A DNA stretch of 64,000 nt from Lacimicrobium alkaliphilum (GTDB taxonomy: Bacteria > Pseudomonadota > Gammaproteobacteria > Enterobacterales > Alteromonadaceae), in contig NZ_NISX01000017.1 of assembly GCF_002591895.1 (NCBI RefSeq), forward strand, positions 1 through 64,000, read 5' to 3'. The notes under the pieces are model-generated. The model was given only the letters and a program-made list of their open reading frames with translations, was not told where the DNA came from and made no database searches. Made by a program: the position numbers and the translations under genes. The number at the start of each line of letters is the position of its first letter. Position 1 is the first letter of the stretch. Below are positions 17,514 through 27,158 of this stretch, piece by piece.

Positions 17514-18695
17514 CTAAAGCATTTCCACAGCGATGGCTGTGGCTTCACCACCGCCGATACACAGGGATGCGACACCTTTTTTCAGACCACGGTTTTTCAG
17601 TGCATGTAACAGCGTTACCAGAATACGTGCACCGGACGCACCAATAGGATGGCCTAATGCACAGGCACCGCCATTTACATTCACTTTTTCAGCATCCAGT
17701 TTCAGTTGTTTAACCGCCAGCATCGTTACCATGGCAAAAGCTTCATTAATTTCGAACAGATCCACATCACTGCTTTGCCAGTTAACTTTATCAAAAAGCT
17801 TCTGCATGGCGCCAACCGGCGCTACGGTAAAGTTCTCAGGCTCAATAGAATGGGTTGCATGACCCACAATGCGGGCCAGCGGGGTTAACCCTTTTTCTTT
17901 CGCCACCGATTCACGCATCACCAGCAGCGCTGCGCCGCCATCAGATATAGAGCTGGAGTTGGCCGCAGTAATGGTGCCGTCTTTTTTAAACGCCGGACGC
18001 AGATTGGGGATCTTATCCGGCATAGCGCTGCCCGGACCTTCATCAGTATCAACAGTCACATCGCCTTTACGGGTGGTAATGGTTACCGGTGTAATTTCGT
18101 TATTAAACGCTCCGCTGCTGATGGCCTGTGACGCCCGGGATAAAGAGGTTAACGCAAACTCATCCATCTGCTGGCGATCGATCTGCTCCTTGTCGGCGGT
18201 ATCCTGAGCGAAACAGCCCATTGCTTTGCCATCATAGGCATTTTCCAGGCCGTCTAACATCATATGATCCAGTACCTGACCATGGCCCATGCGATAACCG
18301 CTGCGCGCTTTAGGCAACAGATAAGGCGCATTACTCATGCTTTCCATACCACCGGCAATGGCTGTATCAATGCTGCCCGCTTTGATCAGGTCATGGGCCA
18401 GCATTACCGCTTTCATCCCCGAACCACAAACCTTATTAATAGTGGTTACACCGGCAGACAAAGGCAGGCCGGCTTTCAGGCTCGCCTGCCTTGCCGGTGA
18501 CTGGCCTAAACCCGCAGGCAATACGCAGCCCATAAACACTTCCTGTACGGCATCGGCGTCGTGGTTCTCCAACAGCGCTTTTATTGCCGCAGCACCGAGA
18601 TCAACACCACTTAGTGGCGCCAGCGCGCCCTGAAACCCACCCATTGGTGTGCGTCTGGCATCCACAATTACCACTGCATCGTTGTTACTCATCAT
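17514..18695 (-). CDS. Acetyl-CoA C-acetyltransferase (thiolase)
   Basis: This thiolase either cleaves acetoacetyl-CoA to two acetyl-CoA or condenses them. The 393 residues match the AtoB/PhaA class. The catalytic residues are C90 in NKVCGSGMKAV, H349 in CALGHPIGASGAR and C379 in SLCIGGGEA. It is divergent from liuR and the leucine-degradation operon, whose end product acetoacetate needs CoA activation and this step. It could also finish 3-hydroxybutyrate breakdown by the locus at 38-43 kb. A 6-bp-arm inverted repeat at 18856 lies in the shared upstream region. Confidence 0.93.
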   Translation of the reverse strand: MMSNNDAVVIVDARRTPMGGFQGALAPLSGVDLGAAAIKALLENHDADAVQEVFMGCVLPAGLGQSPARQASLKAGLPLSAGVTTINKVCGSGMKAVMLAHDLIKAGSIDTAIAGGMESMSNAPYLLPKARSGYRMGHGQVLDHMMLDGLENAYDGKAMGCFAQDTADKEQIDRQQMDEFALTSLSRASQAISSGAFNNEITPVTITTRKGDVTVDTDEGPGSAMPDKIPNLRPAFKKDGTITAANSSSISDGGAALLVMRESVAKEKGLTPLARIVGHATHSIEPENFTVAPVGAMQKLFDKVNWQSSDVDLFEINEAFAMVTMLAVKQLKLDAEKVNVNGGACALGHPIGASGARILVTLLHALKNRGLKKGVASLCIGGGEATAIAVEML

Positions 18696-18855
18696 TTATC
18701 CCCTGTATGTTATGACCGGCCTGAACGGAATCTGTAATCAGCCCGGAGAATCTCGTAATACCCAGTGCATTAAATCTCTGGCATTAATGCTAGCTCAGTT
18801 ATGCGACGCTGCGCTATAAGCCAAACGTACAGCATAATGAACATTTTCACAGGTT

Positions 18856-18871
18856 GACCAGTCATCTGGTC
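18856..18871. promoter_or_regulatory. GACCAG-N4-CTGGTC inverted repeat
   Basis: Perfect 6-bp arms lie in the 250-bp gap between the thiolase (minus) and liuR (plus). The half-sites resemble FadR half-sites but in the opposite order, so a TetR- or GntR-type site is possible. It is closer to liuR (77 bp) than to the thiolase start (160 bp). Confidence 0.4.
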
Positions 18872-18902
18872 GCACCCCCGTGTTGACGCCTTGTTACGCT
18901 TA

Positions 18903-18943
18903 CTTTACCTTTAGGTTAACTTACAGCTTACGTAAACGTAAAG
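18903..18943 (+). promoter_or_regulatory. Candidate LiuR operator and liu promoter
   Basis: The 45 bp before liuR hold CTTTAC at 18903-18908, a central GTTAACTTAC and CTTACGTAAACGTAAAG at 18927-18943, with nested dyads such as TTACGTAA. MerR-family regulators bind dyads lying between widely spaced -35 and -10 boxes just upstream of their own operon, and this position fits. I could not fix the exact boxes. Confidence 0.5.
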
Positions 18944-18947
18944 TGAT

Positions 18948-19346
18948 ATGGCCGAGAACCACACCTACAGCATTGGCGAACTGGCAAAAGAATTTGACAT
19001 TACGCCCCGATCAATCCGCTTCTATGAAGAGCAAGGGCTGCTGAGTCCTGAGCGTAGCGGGCAAACCCGTATCTATCACAACAAAGACAGAGTCAGGCTG
19101 AAACTCATTCTACGGGGAAAAAGACTCGGCTTTTCACTGGCAGAAACCAAAACTCTGTTTAACCTTTACGACAGCAACGAAAATTCGCTGGCACAAAATG
19201 AAGTGATTCTGGACATGATTGCGCTGAAACGGGCGAGCATGGATCAGCAACTGGAAGATATTCAGATGCTGAAGAATGAACTGGAAGATCTGGAGAGCCG
19301 CTGCCGGCTGGAACTGGAACAATTAACAAGAGGAAAACGCGCATGA
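18948..19346 (+). CDS. liuR: MerR-family regulator of leucine degradation
   Basis: The 132-residue protein has a MerR winged-helix start ([26 protein letters not shown]) and a C-terminal dimer coiled coil (about residues 85-125). It lacks the Cys residues of metal-sensing MerR proteins. LiuR controls branched-chain amino-acid degradation in Alteromonadales and other Proteobacteria and is normally the first gene of the liu operon, as here. It shares a 4-bp ATGA overlap with liuA. It probably autoregulates through the dyads just upstream. Confidence 0.93.
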   Translation: MAENHTYSIGELAKEFDITPRSIRFYEEQGLLSPERSGQTRIYHNKDRVRLKLILRGKRLGFSLAETKTLFNLYDSNENSLAQNEVILDMIALKRASMDQQLEDIQMLKNELEDLESRCRLELEQLTRGKRA

Positions 19347-20512
19347 AAGCCCATTACCCTACCCTGAATTTTGGTCTTGGCGAAGAAGTGGATATGCTTC
19401 GCGACCAAGTCTATGCCTTTGCCCAGGGCGAGATTGCGCCGCTGGCCGAAAGTGCCGATGAAGACAACGCTTTTCCCAATCAGCTTTGGCCCAAGTTTGG
19501 TGAAATGGGCCTGTTAGGTGTCACAGTGTCTGAGCAGTATGGTGGTGCTGACATGGGGTATCTGGCCCATGTGGTGGCAATGGAAGAAATCAGCCGCGCC
19601 AGTGCCGGTATTGGCCTGAGCTATGGCGCCCATTCTAATCTGTGCGTTAATCAGATCTATAAAAACGGTAATGACGCCCAGCGTGAAAAATACCTGCCTA
19701 AACTGGTCAGTGGTGAGCATATTGGTGCGCTGGCCATGAGTGAACCCAACGCCGGTTCTGACGTCGTAAGCATGAAGCTTAGCGCCAAAAAACAGGGCGA
19801 CAAATACATTCTTAATGGCAATAAAATGTGGATCACCAATGGTCCCGATGCCCATGTTTTTGTGATTTACGCAAAAACCGATGTTAACGCCGGCTCCAAA
19901 GGCATCACCGCCTTTATTGTTGAACGTGACACACCGGGATTCAGCCAGGCTCAAAAGCTCGACAAACTCGGCATGCGCTCTTCCAATACCTGTGAGCTGG
20001 TGTTCGATAACTGTGAAATTCCCGCTGAAAATATTCTCGGTGTTGAGGGTGGCGGCGTAAAAGTTCTGATGAGTGGCCTGGATTATGAACGTCTGGTGCT
20101 CTCCGGCGGGCCGCTGGGGATTATGCAGGCATGTATGGATGTTGTTGTGCCCTATGTGCACGACAGAAAACAGTTTGGTCAGAGTATCGGTGAATTTCAG
20201 CTGGTGCAGGGCAAACTCGCCGACATGTACACACAGATGAATGCCGCCCGCGCTTATGTTTATACCGTCGCCAGGGCCTGTGATCGTGGTGAAACAGCAC
20301 GTAAAGACGCCGCTGCAGTCATTTTATATTCGGCGGAACTGGCCACCAAAATGGCATTGGATGCGATTCAGTTACTCGGTGGTAACGGCTACATCAACGA
20401 ATACCCCACCGGGCGTTTGCTCAGGGATGCTAAGCTGTATGAGATTGGTGCCGGCACGTCGGAAATCCGCCGTATGCTGATCGGTCGTGAACTGTTTAAA
20501 GAGTCGGCTTAA
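19343..20512 (+). CDS. liuA: Isovaleryl-CoA dehydrogenase
   Basis: This FAD enzyme oxidises isovaleryl-CoA to 3-methylcrotonyl-CoA, the third step of leucine breakdown, and passes electrons to ETF. The 389 residues match the family. The catalytic base Glu is in [12 protein letters not shown] (E249), the position particular to isovaleryl-CoA dehydrogenases among acyl-CoA dehydrogenases. [16 protein letters not shown] and the FAD-binding [13 protein letters not shown] are also clear. It overlaps liuR by 4 bp. A 200-bp gap filled with repeats separates it from liuB. Confidence 0.95.
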   Translation: MKAHYPTLNFGLGEEVDMLRDQVYAFAQGEIAPLAESADEDNAFPNQLWPKFGEMGLLGVTVSEQYGGADMGYLAHVVAMEEISRASAGIGLSYGAHSNLCVNQIYKNGNDAQREKYLPKLVSGEHIGALAMSEPNAGSDVVSMKLSAKKQGDKYILNGNKMWITNGPDAHVFVIYAKTDVNAGSKGITAFIVERDTPGFSQAQKLDKLGMRSSNTCELVFDNCEIPAENILGVEGGGVKVLMSGLDYERLVLSGGPLGIMQACMDVVVPYVHDRKQFGQSIGEFQLVQGKLADMYTQMNAARAYVYTVARACDRGETARKDAAAVILYSAELATKMALDAIQLLGGNGYINEYPTGRLLRDAKLYEIGAGTSEIRRMLIGRELFKESA

Positions 20513-20518
20513 AGAATA

Positions 20519-20695
20519 TTCACCACAGAGGCACGGAGAACACAGAGAATTAATGGTGAAAGTTTTTTCGTAAACCGTTAACTGTGCATCAACAACACAG
20601 TTAACGCTTGAAAAAGACTGGCACCATAGTGTCATAAAGTCGTGTTCTAGTAGTGATTTTATTTTCTCTGTGACCTCTGTGTCTCTGTGGTAAAT
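20519..20695. repeat. CACAGAG-type palindrome inside the liu operon
   Basis: The left arm at 20519-20550 (CACCACAGAGGCACGGAGAA then CACAGAG) pairs with the right arm at 20663-20691 (CTCTGTGACCTCTGTGTCTC then TGTGGT). About 110 bp of unrelated sequence lies between. It separates liuA from liuB, and liuB has its own AAGGAG directly after it. A long hairpin here could reduce or process the transcript. Confidence 0.8.
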
Positions 20696-20713
20696 GCAAA
20701 TAAGGAGAGCCTT

Positions 20714-22321
20714 GTGCCCCGAATAGAATCAAAAATTAACGCCAAAAGCCAGGCCTTCGCCGACAATGCAGAGCATATGCAGGCTCAGGTGGATGATCTG
20801 CGCCAGCAATTCTCCCAAATCAGTCAGGGTGGCGGTGAAAAATCAAATCAGCGCCATATCAACAGAGGCAAGCTGCTTCCCCGTGAGCGTATCGAAGCCC
20901 TGCTTGACCCCGGCGCCCCCTTCTTAGAGCTGTCACAACTGGCCGCGTTGCATGTTTACGATGATGACGTGCCCGCCGCAGGAATAATCAGTGGTATTGG
21001 CCGGGTATCAGGCGTGGAGTGCATGATCGTCGCCAACGATGCCACCGTTAAAGGCGGTACGTATTACCCGCTTACGGTGAAAAAACACCTGCGCGCGCAG
21101 ACCATCGCCGAACAGAATAACCTGCCCTGTATCTATCTGGTAGACAGCGGTGGTGCCAACCTGCCCCGCCAGGATGAGGTGTTTCCGGATCGTGAACACT
21201 TTGGCCGTATTTTTTATAATCAGGCTAACCTCTCAGCCGCCAATATTCCGCAGATAGCTGTGGTCATGGGTTCCTGTACCGCGGGTGGCGCTTATGTGCC
21301 GGCGATGGCCGATGAGTCCATTATCGTTAAAGAACAGGGCACCATATTTCTGGGCGGCCCGCCGCTGGTGAAAGCCGCAACCGGCGAAGTGGTCACAGCC
21401 GAAGAGCTGGGCGGTGGTGATGTGCATTGTCGCACCTCCGGCGTGGCCGACCATCTGGCCAACAATGATCATCATGCGCTGAAAATTGCCCGTGATGCCG
21501 TAGCACGTTTAAACCGCACCAAGCCGGTGTCTCTGCAACTGACTGAGCCGGTAGATCCGGCTTACGATGTGAAAGAGATTTACGGCATTGTGCCTAAGGA
21601 TACCCGCCAGTCATACGATGTAAGAGAGATTATCGCCCGTGTCGTGGACGGCTCGGAATTCGATGAATTCAAGGCCCTTTACGGCAACACGTTAGTGTGC
21701 GGATTTGCACGCATCTTCGGCTATCCTGTGGGCATTGTCGCCAATAATGGAATACTATTCTCAGAGTCGGCCCAAAAAGGCGCCCACTTTATTGAGCTGT
21801 GTGCACAGCGCAAAATCCCACTGGTATTTTTGCAGAATATCACCGGATTTATGGTGGGTAAGCAATATGAAGCAGGGGGCATTGCCAAACACGGCGCCAA
21901 AATGGTGACTGCGGTAGCCTGCGCAAAAGTGCCCAAGTTTACTATTCTGATTGGCGGCAGCTTCGGTGCCGGTAATTACGGCATGTGTGGCCGCGCTTAC
22001 GACCCTCGCTTCTTATTTATGTGGCCTAATGCCCGTATCTCAGTAATGGGTGGCGAACAGGCCGCCGGGGTACTGGCGCAGGTGAAGCGGGATCAGAAAG
22101 CCCGCCAGGATGAAGACTGGAGCGAAGCCGAAGAAAAGGCATTCAAACAACCCATCATCGATGATTATGAGCACCAGGGCCACCCCTACTACGCCTCAGC
22201 CAGACTATGGGACGATGGCGTTATTGACCCTGCAGATACCCGCACGGTGCTTGGCTTATGTCTTTCAGCATCTTTGAATAAACCTATTGAGGACACCCGT
22301 TTCGGCGTGTTCCGCATGTAA
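20714..22321 (+). CDS. liuB: Methylcrotonyl-CoA carboxylase beta subunit
   Basis: This carboxyltransferase subunit moves CO2 from biotin on LiuD to 3-methylcrotonyl-CoA. The 535 residues show the acyl-CoA-binding half ([32 protein letters not shown]) and the carboxybiotin half ([40 protein letters not shown]). I take the GTG at 20714 as the start because AAGGAG lies 6 bp upstream and the protein then begins PRIESKIN after the initiator. An in-frame GTG at 20687 would start inside the dispersed repeat. It is followed by liuC after 9 bp. Confidence 0.95.
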   Translation: MPRIESKINAKSQAFADNAEHMQAQVDDLRQQFSQISQGGGEKSNQRHINRGKLLPRERIEALLDPGAPFLELSQLAALHVYDDDVPAAGIISGIGRVSGVECMIVANDATVKGGTYYPLTVKKHLRAQTIAEQNNLPCIYLVDSGGANLPRQDEVFPDREHFGRIFYNQANLSAANIPQIAVVMGSCTAGGAYVPAMADESIIVKEQGTIFLGGPPLVKAATGEVVTAEELGGGDVHCRTSGVADHLANNDHHALKIARDAVARLNRTKPVSLQLTEPVDPAYDVKEIYGIVPKDTRQSYDVREIIARVVDGSEFDEFKALYGNTLVCGFARIFGYPVGIVANNGILFSESAQKGAHFIELCAQRKIPLVFLQNITGFMVGKQYEAGGIAKHGAKMVTAVACAKVPKFTILIGGSFGAGNYGMCGRAYDPRFLFMWPNARISVMGGEQAAGVLAQVKRDQKARQDEDWSEAEEKAFKQPIIDDYEHQGHPYYASARLWDDGVIDPADTRTVLGLCLSASLNKPIEDTRFGVFRM

Positions 22322-22330
22322 GGAGGCCCC

Positions 22331-23119
22331 ATGTCAGATATTTTATATGAAGTGGATAGCCGCGGTGTGGCAACGGTTACTCTGAACCGGCCTCAGAAAC
22401 ACAATGCCTTTGATGATGTGTTGATCAAACAACTGACCACATTATTTAAACGCGCCGGGGAAGACAAAAACGTACGGTTGCTGATACTGGCCGCAAACGG
22501 AAAGAGTTTCTGTGCCGGTGCCGACGCCGGTTGGATGAAACGCATGGCAACCTATAGCTTTGAGGAAAATGTTGACGACGCCAAAGCGCTGGCGACCATG
22601 CTGCATACCCTCAACACCCTGCCCAAACCCACAGTGGCCAAAGTTCAGGGCTCGGCGTTTGGCGGCGCGGTGGGCCTGATCGCCTGCTGTGATATGGCCA
22701 TCGGCAGTAAAATGAGTAAATTCTGTTTAAGCGAAGTCAAACTGGGCCTGATCCCGGCCACTATCGCCCCCTATGTGATAGACGCTATCGGCAAACGCAC
22801 TGCACGGCGCTATTTCACCACCGCAGAAGTGTTCTCTGCCCGCCGTGCACGGCGATTAGGCCTGCTTAGCGAAGCGGTGACAGAAGAAGAGCTGGACAGC
22901 ACGGTGGATGATCTGACCGAGCAGTTATTGAAAAACAGCCCGGATGCCGTCAGCGCAGCCAAGCAACTGATTTTCGATATTGCCGATCATAAAGATGAAG
23001 ACGAAGAGCTGATGGAGAAAACCAGCCTGCGCATTGCCACTATCCGCGTCTCAGAACAGGGTCAGGAAGGTCTTAGTGCCTTTTTGGAAAAACGCCGTCC
23101 AAACTGGATCCAGGAGTAA
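22331..23119 (+). CDS. liuC: Methylglutaconyl-CoA hydratase
   Basis: This crotonase-superfamily enzyme hydrates 3-methylglutaconyl-CoA to HMG-CoA. The 262 residues carry the oxyanion-hole segments SFCAGADAGWMKRM and GSAFGGAVGLIACCDMAIG. The acidic residue region SEVKLGLIPATIAPYV is where the hydratase Glu normally lies. AGGAGG precedes the ATG. It is tightly spaced between liuB and liuD, which fixes the functional assignment among crotonases. Confidence 0.92.
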   Translation: MSDILYEVDSRGVATVTLNRPQKHNAFDDVLIKQLTTLFKRAGEDKNVRLLILAANGKSFCAGADAGWMKRMATYSFEENVDDAKALATMLHTLNTLPKPTVAKVQGSAFGGAVGLIACCDMAIGSKMSKFCLSEVKLGLIPATIAPYVIDAIGKRTARRYFTTAEVFSARRARRLGLLSEAVTEEELDSTVDDLTEQLLKNSPDAVSAAKQLIFDIADHKDEDEELMEKTSLRIATIRVSEQGQEGLSAFLEKRRPNWIQE

Positions 23120-23121
23120 TT

Positions 23122-25134
23122 ATGTTGGTTAAACTGCTCGTCGCCAACCGCGGAGAAATCAGCTGCCGAATAATGCGAACCGCGCAGCGCATGGGTATTC
23201 ATACGGTAGCAGTCTACTCCGATGCCGATGCCAATGCGATGCATGTGCAGATTGCCGATGAAGCGGTGTGTATTGGCCCGGCTCCGTCGAAAGACAGTTA
23301 CCTCAGAGCGGAAAAAATCATCGAGGTGGCCCGCAAAGTAGGCGCCGATATGATTCATCCCGGCTATGGTTTTTTGTCAGAAAACGCCCATTTTGCCCGT
23401 CTTTGTGAAGACAACCAGATTATCTTTGTGGGCCCGCCTGTTGCCGCCATTGATGCGATGGGCTCTAAGTCTGCCGCCAAGAAAATCATGGAAGCGGCCG
23501 GCGTGCCGCTGGTACCCGGCTACCACGGCGATGATCAGTCACCTGAAATCCTCAGAGCCGAAGCAGAGAAAATGGGCTACCCGGTATTGCTCAAAGCCGC
23601 CGCCGGTGGCGGTGGTAAAGGTATGCGCCAGGTGCATCAGGCTGGCGAATTTGAGCAGGCCCTGGCCGCTGCCAAGCGTGAGTCTATGGCCGGCTTTGGT
23701 GACGACCAGATGCTGGTGGAGAAATATCTGACCCAGCCCCGACATGTGGAAATTCAGGTATTTTGTGACGTGCATGGCAATGGTGTGTACTTGTTTGAAC
23801 GTGATTGCTCGGTACAACGTCGCCACCAGAAAGTCATTGAAGAGGCCCCTGCTCCGGGCGTTTCTCAGGCGCTGCGCGCAGAAATGGGCGAAGCGGCACT
23901 TAAAGCGGCCAAAGCCATTAACTATGTGGGTGCCGGCACCGTTGAGTTCCTGCTTGATACCGACGGCAGTTTCTATTTTATGGAAATGAACACCCGTTTA
24001 CAGGTGGAGCACCCGGTAACAGAAATGATCAGCGGCCAGGATCTGGTGGAATGGCAGATACGTGTCGCCAGTGGCGAAGAGCTGCCTCTGAATCAATCTG
24101 AACTCACAATCAATGGCCATGCGTTTGAAGCAAGAATTTACGCCGAGGACCCCGACAATGAATTCCTTCCCGCCACCGGTACCCTGCATTTTCTGCAACC
24201 ACCGGATGAGTCGGACTATGTAAGGGTGGATACCGGTGTGCGCCAGGGTGATCAGGTGTCGGTTTACTATGACCCGATGATCGCCAAGCTGATTGTATGG
24301 GATGAAGATCGCGACAAGGCACTGCGCCGCCTGGTGAAGGCACTTTCTGAATACCGTATCAAAGGTGTTACCACCAATATTGATTTTCTCTACAATCTGG
24401 TCAGCACCCGGGCCTTTAAACAGGCTCAGCTGGATACAGGCTTTATTGATAAGCATCAGCAGCAGATATTTCTTAAAGATGAAGCCGATATTGCCAATTT
24501 ATTGCCACTGGCGGCGCTGTATCTGGTGCTGAGACAGCAGCAGGAGCATCAAAACCTCAGCCAGCATCATCAGGACCCCTACTCGCCCTGGCAGAGCCTT
24601 AACGCCTGGCGCAGTAATCAGCAATACCAGCAAAAACTGCAAATCAAAGTGCATGAAAGCACCCATGAAGTGACGGTAAAACAGATTGAAGGCGACGGAC
24701 AAAAACGCTTTATTATCAGCGGAGAGCGCTTCCAGGCTGATGCAACCGGTGAGATCCAACAAGACAGCCTGATCGCCATCATTAACGGGCATCGTCAACG
24801 CGTTAGCATCAGTGCCGACAAACAAAGCTGTTCGTTGTATACCCAATACAGTGCCCTGCACTTTTCCAGGCAGGCGCCCGATCTGGGCTTGCTGGATCAT
24901 GATCAGCATGGCGGCGGGCTGGCGGCACCAATGAATGGTTCAGTGGTAAAATTGGTTGTCGAAGTGGGCCAACAGGTAAGCAAAGGTCAGGAACTGGTGA
25001 TCATGGAAGCGATGAAAATGGAACACAGCCTTAAAGCCCCCTCTGATGGCAAAGTCACGGAGTTTTTCTTCCAGCAGGGTGACCTGGTGGACGGCGGCGC
25101 CGAACTACTGGCCTTTGAGGCTGATGATGCATGA
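23122..25134 (+). CDS. liuD: Methylcrotonyl-CoA carboxylase alpha (biotin) subunit
   Basis: The 670-residue subunit carboxylates its own biotin with ATP and bicarbonate. It has the biotin-carboxylase N-domain (LVANRGEISCRIMRTA), the ATP-grasp Gly-rich loop (KAAAGGGGKGMRQV) and the catalytic EMNTRLQVEHPVTE. The C-terminal biotinyl domain has biotin on Lys in VIMEAMKMEHS (K632). The BT-type linker lies between about residues 450 and 590. It starts 2 bp after liuC. Its stop codon touches the first base of a GAATTTATTCGCC-type palindrome. Confidence 0.95.
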   Translation: MLVKLLVANRGEISCRIMRTAQRMGIHTVAVYSDADANAMHVQIADEAVCIGPAPSKDSYLRAEKIIEVARKVGADMIHPGYGFLSENAHFARLCEDNQIIFVGPPVAAIDAMGSKSAAKKIMEAAGVPLVPGYHGDDQSPEILRAEAEKMGYPVLLKAAAGGGGKGMRQVHQAGEFEQALAAAKRESMAGFGDDQMLVEKYLTQPRHVEIQVFCDVHGNGVYLFERDCSVQRRHQKVIEEAPAPGVSQALRAEMGEAALKAAKAINYVGAGTVEFLLDTDGSFYFMEMNTRLQVEHPVTEMISGQDLVEWQIRVASGEELPLNQSELTINGHAFEARIYAEDPDNEFLPATGTLHFLQPPDESDYVRVDTGVRQGDQVSVYYDPMIAKLIVWDEDRDKALRRLVKALSEYRIKGVTTNIDFLYNLVSTRAFKQAQLDTGFIDKHQQQIFLKDEADIANLLPLAALYLVLRQQQEHQNLSQHHQDPYSPWQSLNAWRSNQQYQQKLQIKVHESTHEVTVKQIEGDGQKRFIISGERFQADATGEIQQDSLIAIINGHRQRVSISADKQSCSLYTQYSALHFSRQAPDLGLLDHDQHGGGLAAPMNGSVVKLVVEVGQQVSKGQELVIMEAMKMEHSLKAPSDGKVTEFFFQQGDLVDGGAELLAFEADDA

Positions 25135-25350
25135 TGTAGGGGCGAATTTATTCGCCTGTATTCACAAACTGGCCGAATAAATTCAGCCCTACATTGTGTA
25201 TAAAAAACGTAGCCCGTATAAAGCGCAGCGGAATACGGGGATAAACCCGGAATATCCCGGGCTGAAAGCAACTAACCACAGAGGCACAGAGGACACAGAG
25301 GTTACCCATTTCATTGTTTTTCTCTGTGCTCTCCGTGCCTCTGTGGTAAA
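25134..25350. repeat. Three dispersed palindromes between liuD and liuE
   Basis: In order these are a full GAATTTATTCGCC-type palindrome (25134-25194), a divergent GTAGCCCG-type element (25209-25262) and a full CACAGAG-type palindrome with left arm at 25273-25300 and right arm at 25320-25347. They fill the 234-bp gap in an otherwise tightly packed operon, so liuE expression must cross several hairpins or use its own promoter. Confidence 0.85.
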
Positions 25351-25368
25351 AAAACTGGCTTCAAACCT

Positions 25369-26262
25369 ATGTATCCGAAAAAAGTTAAAATCATTGAAGT
25401 GGGCCCCCGTGACGGGTTGCAAAATGAAAAGGGCCAGATAGCCCTTGCGGACAAAGTGGCACTGGTGGAAAACCTCGCCGATGCGGGCCTGAACATAGTG
25501 GAAAGCGGCAGTTTTGTGTCACCCAAATGGGTACCGCAAATGGCCGACAGCAGCGAGGTTTTTGCCGCCATCAGCCGCAAGGCGGGTGTCACTTATTCTG
25601 CTCTGACCCCCAATCTGAAAGGCTTTGAAGCGGCGCTGGCCGCAAAGGCCGACGAAGTAGCGATTTTTGGTGCTGCCTCAGAGAGTTTTACGCAAAAGAA
25701 TATCAATTGCAGCATCAGTGAAAGCCTGGAGCGCTTCGCCCCGGTGATGCAGGCGGCCCAGGCCAACAATATACCGGTGCGCGGCTATGTGTCATGCGTA
25801 CTGGGTTGCCCCTACGAAGGTGAGATCAGCGCCGACAAAGTGGCTGAGGTGTCAGACAGGCTGTTACAAATGGGCTGCTATGAGATCTCTTTAGGCGACA
25901 CCATTGGCGTGGGCACCCCGGTAAAAACCGCACATATGCTCGACACGGTAAGCCGGATGGTTCCCAAAACCCAACTGGCAGTGCATTTTCATGACACCTA
26001 CGGCCAGGCGCTGGCCAATATTCTGATTGCCCTGCAGCAGGGAATAAGCGTTGTCGACAGCGCCGTGGCAGGTATAGGTGGCTGCCCATACGCCAAAGGC
26101 GCTTCCGGCAATGTGGCCACAGAAGATGTGGTGTATATGCTCCAGGGTATGGGCATCGAAACCGGCATTGATCTGAATAAACTGATTCAGGCTGGTGAAC
26201 AGATTACCGCCAAACTTGGCCGCAGTACTAACTCTAAAGTCGCTAAAGCCCTGTCAGAATAA
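25369..26262 (+). CDS. liuE: Hydroxymethylglutaryl-CoA lyase
   Basis: This enzyme cleaves HMG-CoA to acetyl-CoA and acetoacetate, the last step of the liu pathway. The 297 residues show the metal and substrate motif [10 protein letters not shown], the CVLGCPYEG segment, the metal His pair in [10 protein letters not shown] and the catalytic Cys loop [14 protein letters not shown]. It has no signal sequence and lies in the liu gene order. The ATG follows a repeat cluster with only a weak ribosome-binding site. Confidence 0.95.
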   Translation: MYPKKVKIIEVGPRDGLQNEKGQIALADKVALVENLADAGLNIVESGSFVSPKWVPQMADSSEVFAAISRKAGVTYSALTPNLKGFEAALAAKADEVAIFGAASESFTQKNINCSISESLERFAPVMQAAQANNIPVRGYVSCVLGCPYEGEISADKVAEVSDRLLQMGCYEISLGDTIGVGTPVKTAHMLDTVSRMVPKTQLAVHFHDTYGQALANILIALQQGISVVDSAVAGIGGCPYAKGASGNVATEDVVYMLQGMGIETGIDLNKLIQAGEQITAKLGRSTNSKVAKALSE

Positions 26263-26285
26263 CGCTATGGACTCAGATCCGAACA

Positions 26286-26326
26286 GTCAGATTAGCCGCG
26301 CTGAACACTGGCTAATCTGACCTTTT
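26286..26326 (+). terminator. Terminator of the liu operon
   Basis: A perfect 12-bp stem, GTCAGATTAGCC with GGCTAATCTGAC, has a 12-nt loop and is followed by CTTTTT. It starts 23 bp after the liuE stop. Confidence 0.9.
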
Positions 26327-26411
26327 TCTGTGTGGACATGTTCACTCCGTTTTGAGTTAGTGATGCGTGTCCGTTAAAGCGGGGGAAGTCTAGTGTCCGG
26401 TTACTTGCCTT

Positions 26412-26418
26412 GTTAGAT
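26412..26418 (-). other. Possible attC half-site (R'' box) of a truncated cassette
   Basis: On the minus strand the stop TGA of the HEPN-like gene is followed at once by ATCTAAC, which fits the RYYYAAC R'' box that begins attC sites. No matching GTTRRRY box lies within the next 140 bp. Two GTGTCCG direct repeats at 26368 and 26393 (plus strand) lie where the rest of the site should be. It may be a truncated attC or chance. Confidence 0.3.
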
Positions 26419-27138
26419 TCATATAAGATCGGCTAAATGTAAAAATTCCTCTCCGGCCACTCTTATTCCAGCTATGTTTTTGTCAATGTCATTTTTCCTC
26501 GCGTTGAAGCGCCTAGAATGAGCAGATAAATCACCTAGCTTTTTAAAATCGTTTAACCCCTGCAGTGTATTCCTGCTCAAAGTGATGTTTTGATCACTTT
26601 CAATAACAGCTTTGAGCCCTGAAAACATATGGAAGTGACCACTTCCGTTCTTAAGTGTATCGGCCTCTCCCCTAGATTCGTACACCTCGATAATAAGTGT
26701 TTCCAACAGTCGCCTACACATTACGGCACAGCAGTCATAAAGCGCCCCATCATAGGCAGCATTTAGTTGCGCAACGACTTTTTCAATATAGGCTCGAGTC
26801 CCTTTGAAAAGCCCAGCGTCCACAACGGAGCTTGAGTTGTTTATAGGTCGATAATCGACAAGTTGCAAATAGGTCTCATCTAATTTTGCCCTAGCTTTAA
26901 CGTTAATTCGGTAATGCTTATCTTTTGTTTTCGTCGTACGCCTATCTTTACTAAGAGCTTCTCTTATTCGGCTTTGGTTCTGTCTAGGGTATCCGGCGGC
27001 CTCAAAGATACTGGCTATTTCTCCAACACTAATATCAGTGACATGATTTTCAAGGCCAGCATACCAAACAAGCGCAATAGCTCTCTCCGAGTTCGAGATT
27101 TTTAGCGGGGCCAAATTTTTTAAGAAGTTAGATGGCAT
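26419..27138 (-). CDS. Uncharacterised protein, winged-helix-like plus HEPN/DUF4145-like
   Basis: I do not recognise a named family for the 239-residue protein. Residues 15-85 (SERAIALVWYAGLEN to RINVKARAKLDE) look like a winged-helix domain. The C-terminal half is helical, with CCAVMCRRLLETLIIEVYE and LGDLSAHSRRFNARK, the layout of HEPN/DUF4145-type domains with an AH motif. Such domains are common in RNases and in defence or abortive-infection genes, but no clear R-x4-6-H motif is seen. It starts 20 bp after the upstream gene in the AT-richer island and is probably cotranscribed with it. Confidence 0.6.
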   Translation of the reverse strand: MPSNFLKNLAPLKISNSERAIALVWYAGLENHVTDISVGEIASIFEAAGYPRQNQSRIREALSKDRRTTKTKDKHYRINVKARAKLDETYLQLVDYRPINNSSSVVDAGLFKGTRAYIEKVVAQLNAAYDGALYDCCAVMCRRLLETLIIEVYESRGEADTLKNGSGHFHMFSGLKAVIESDQNITLSRNTLQGLNDFKKLGDLSAHSRRFNARKNDIDKNIAGIRVAGEEFLHLADLI

Positions 27139-27158
27139 AATTTCCTACATTCCACAGT

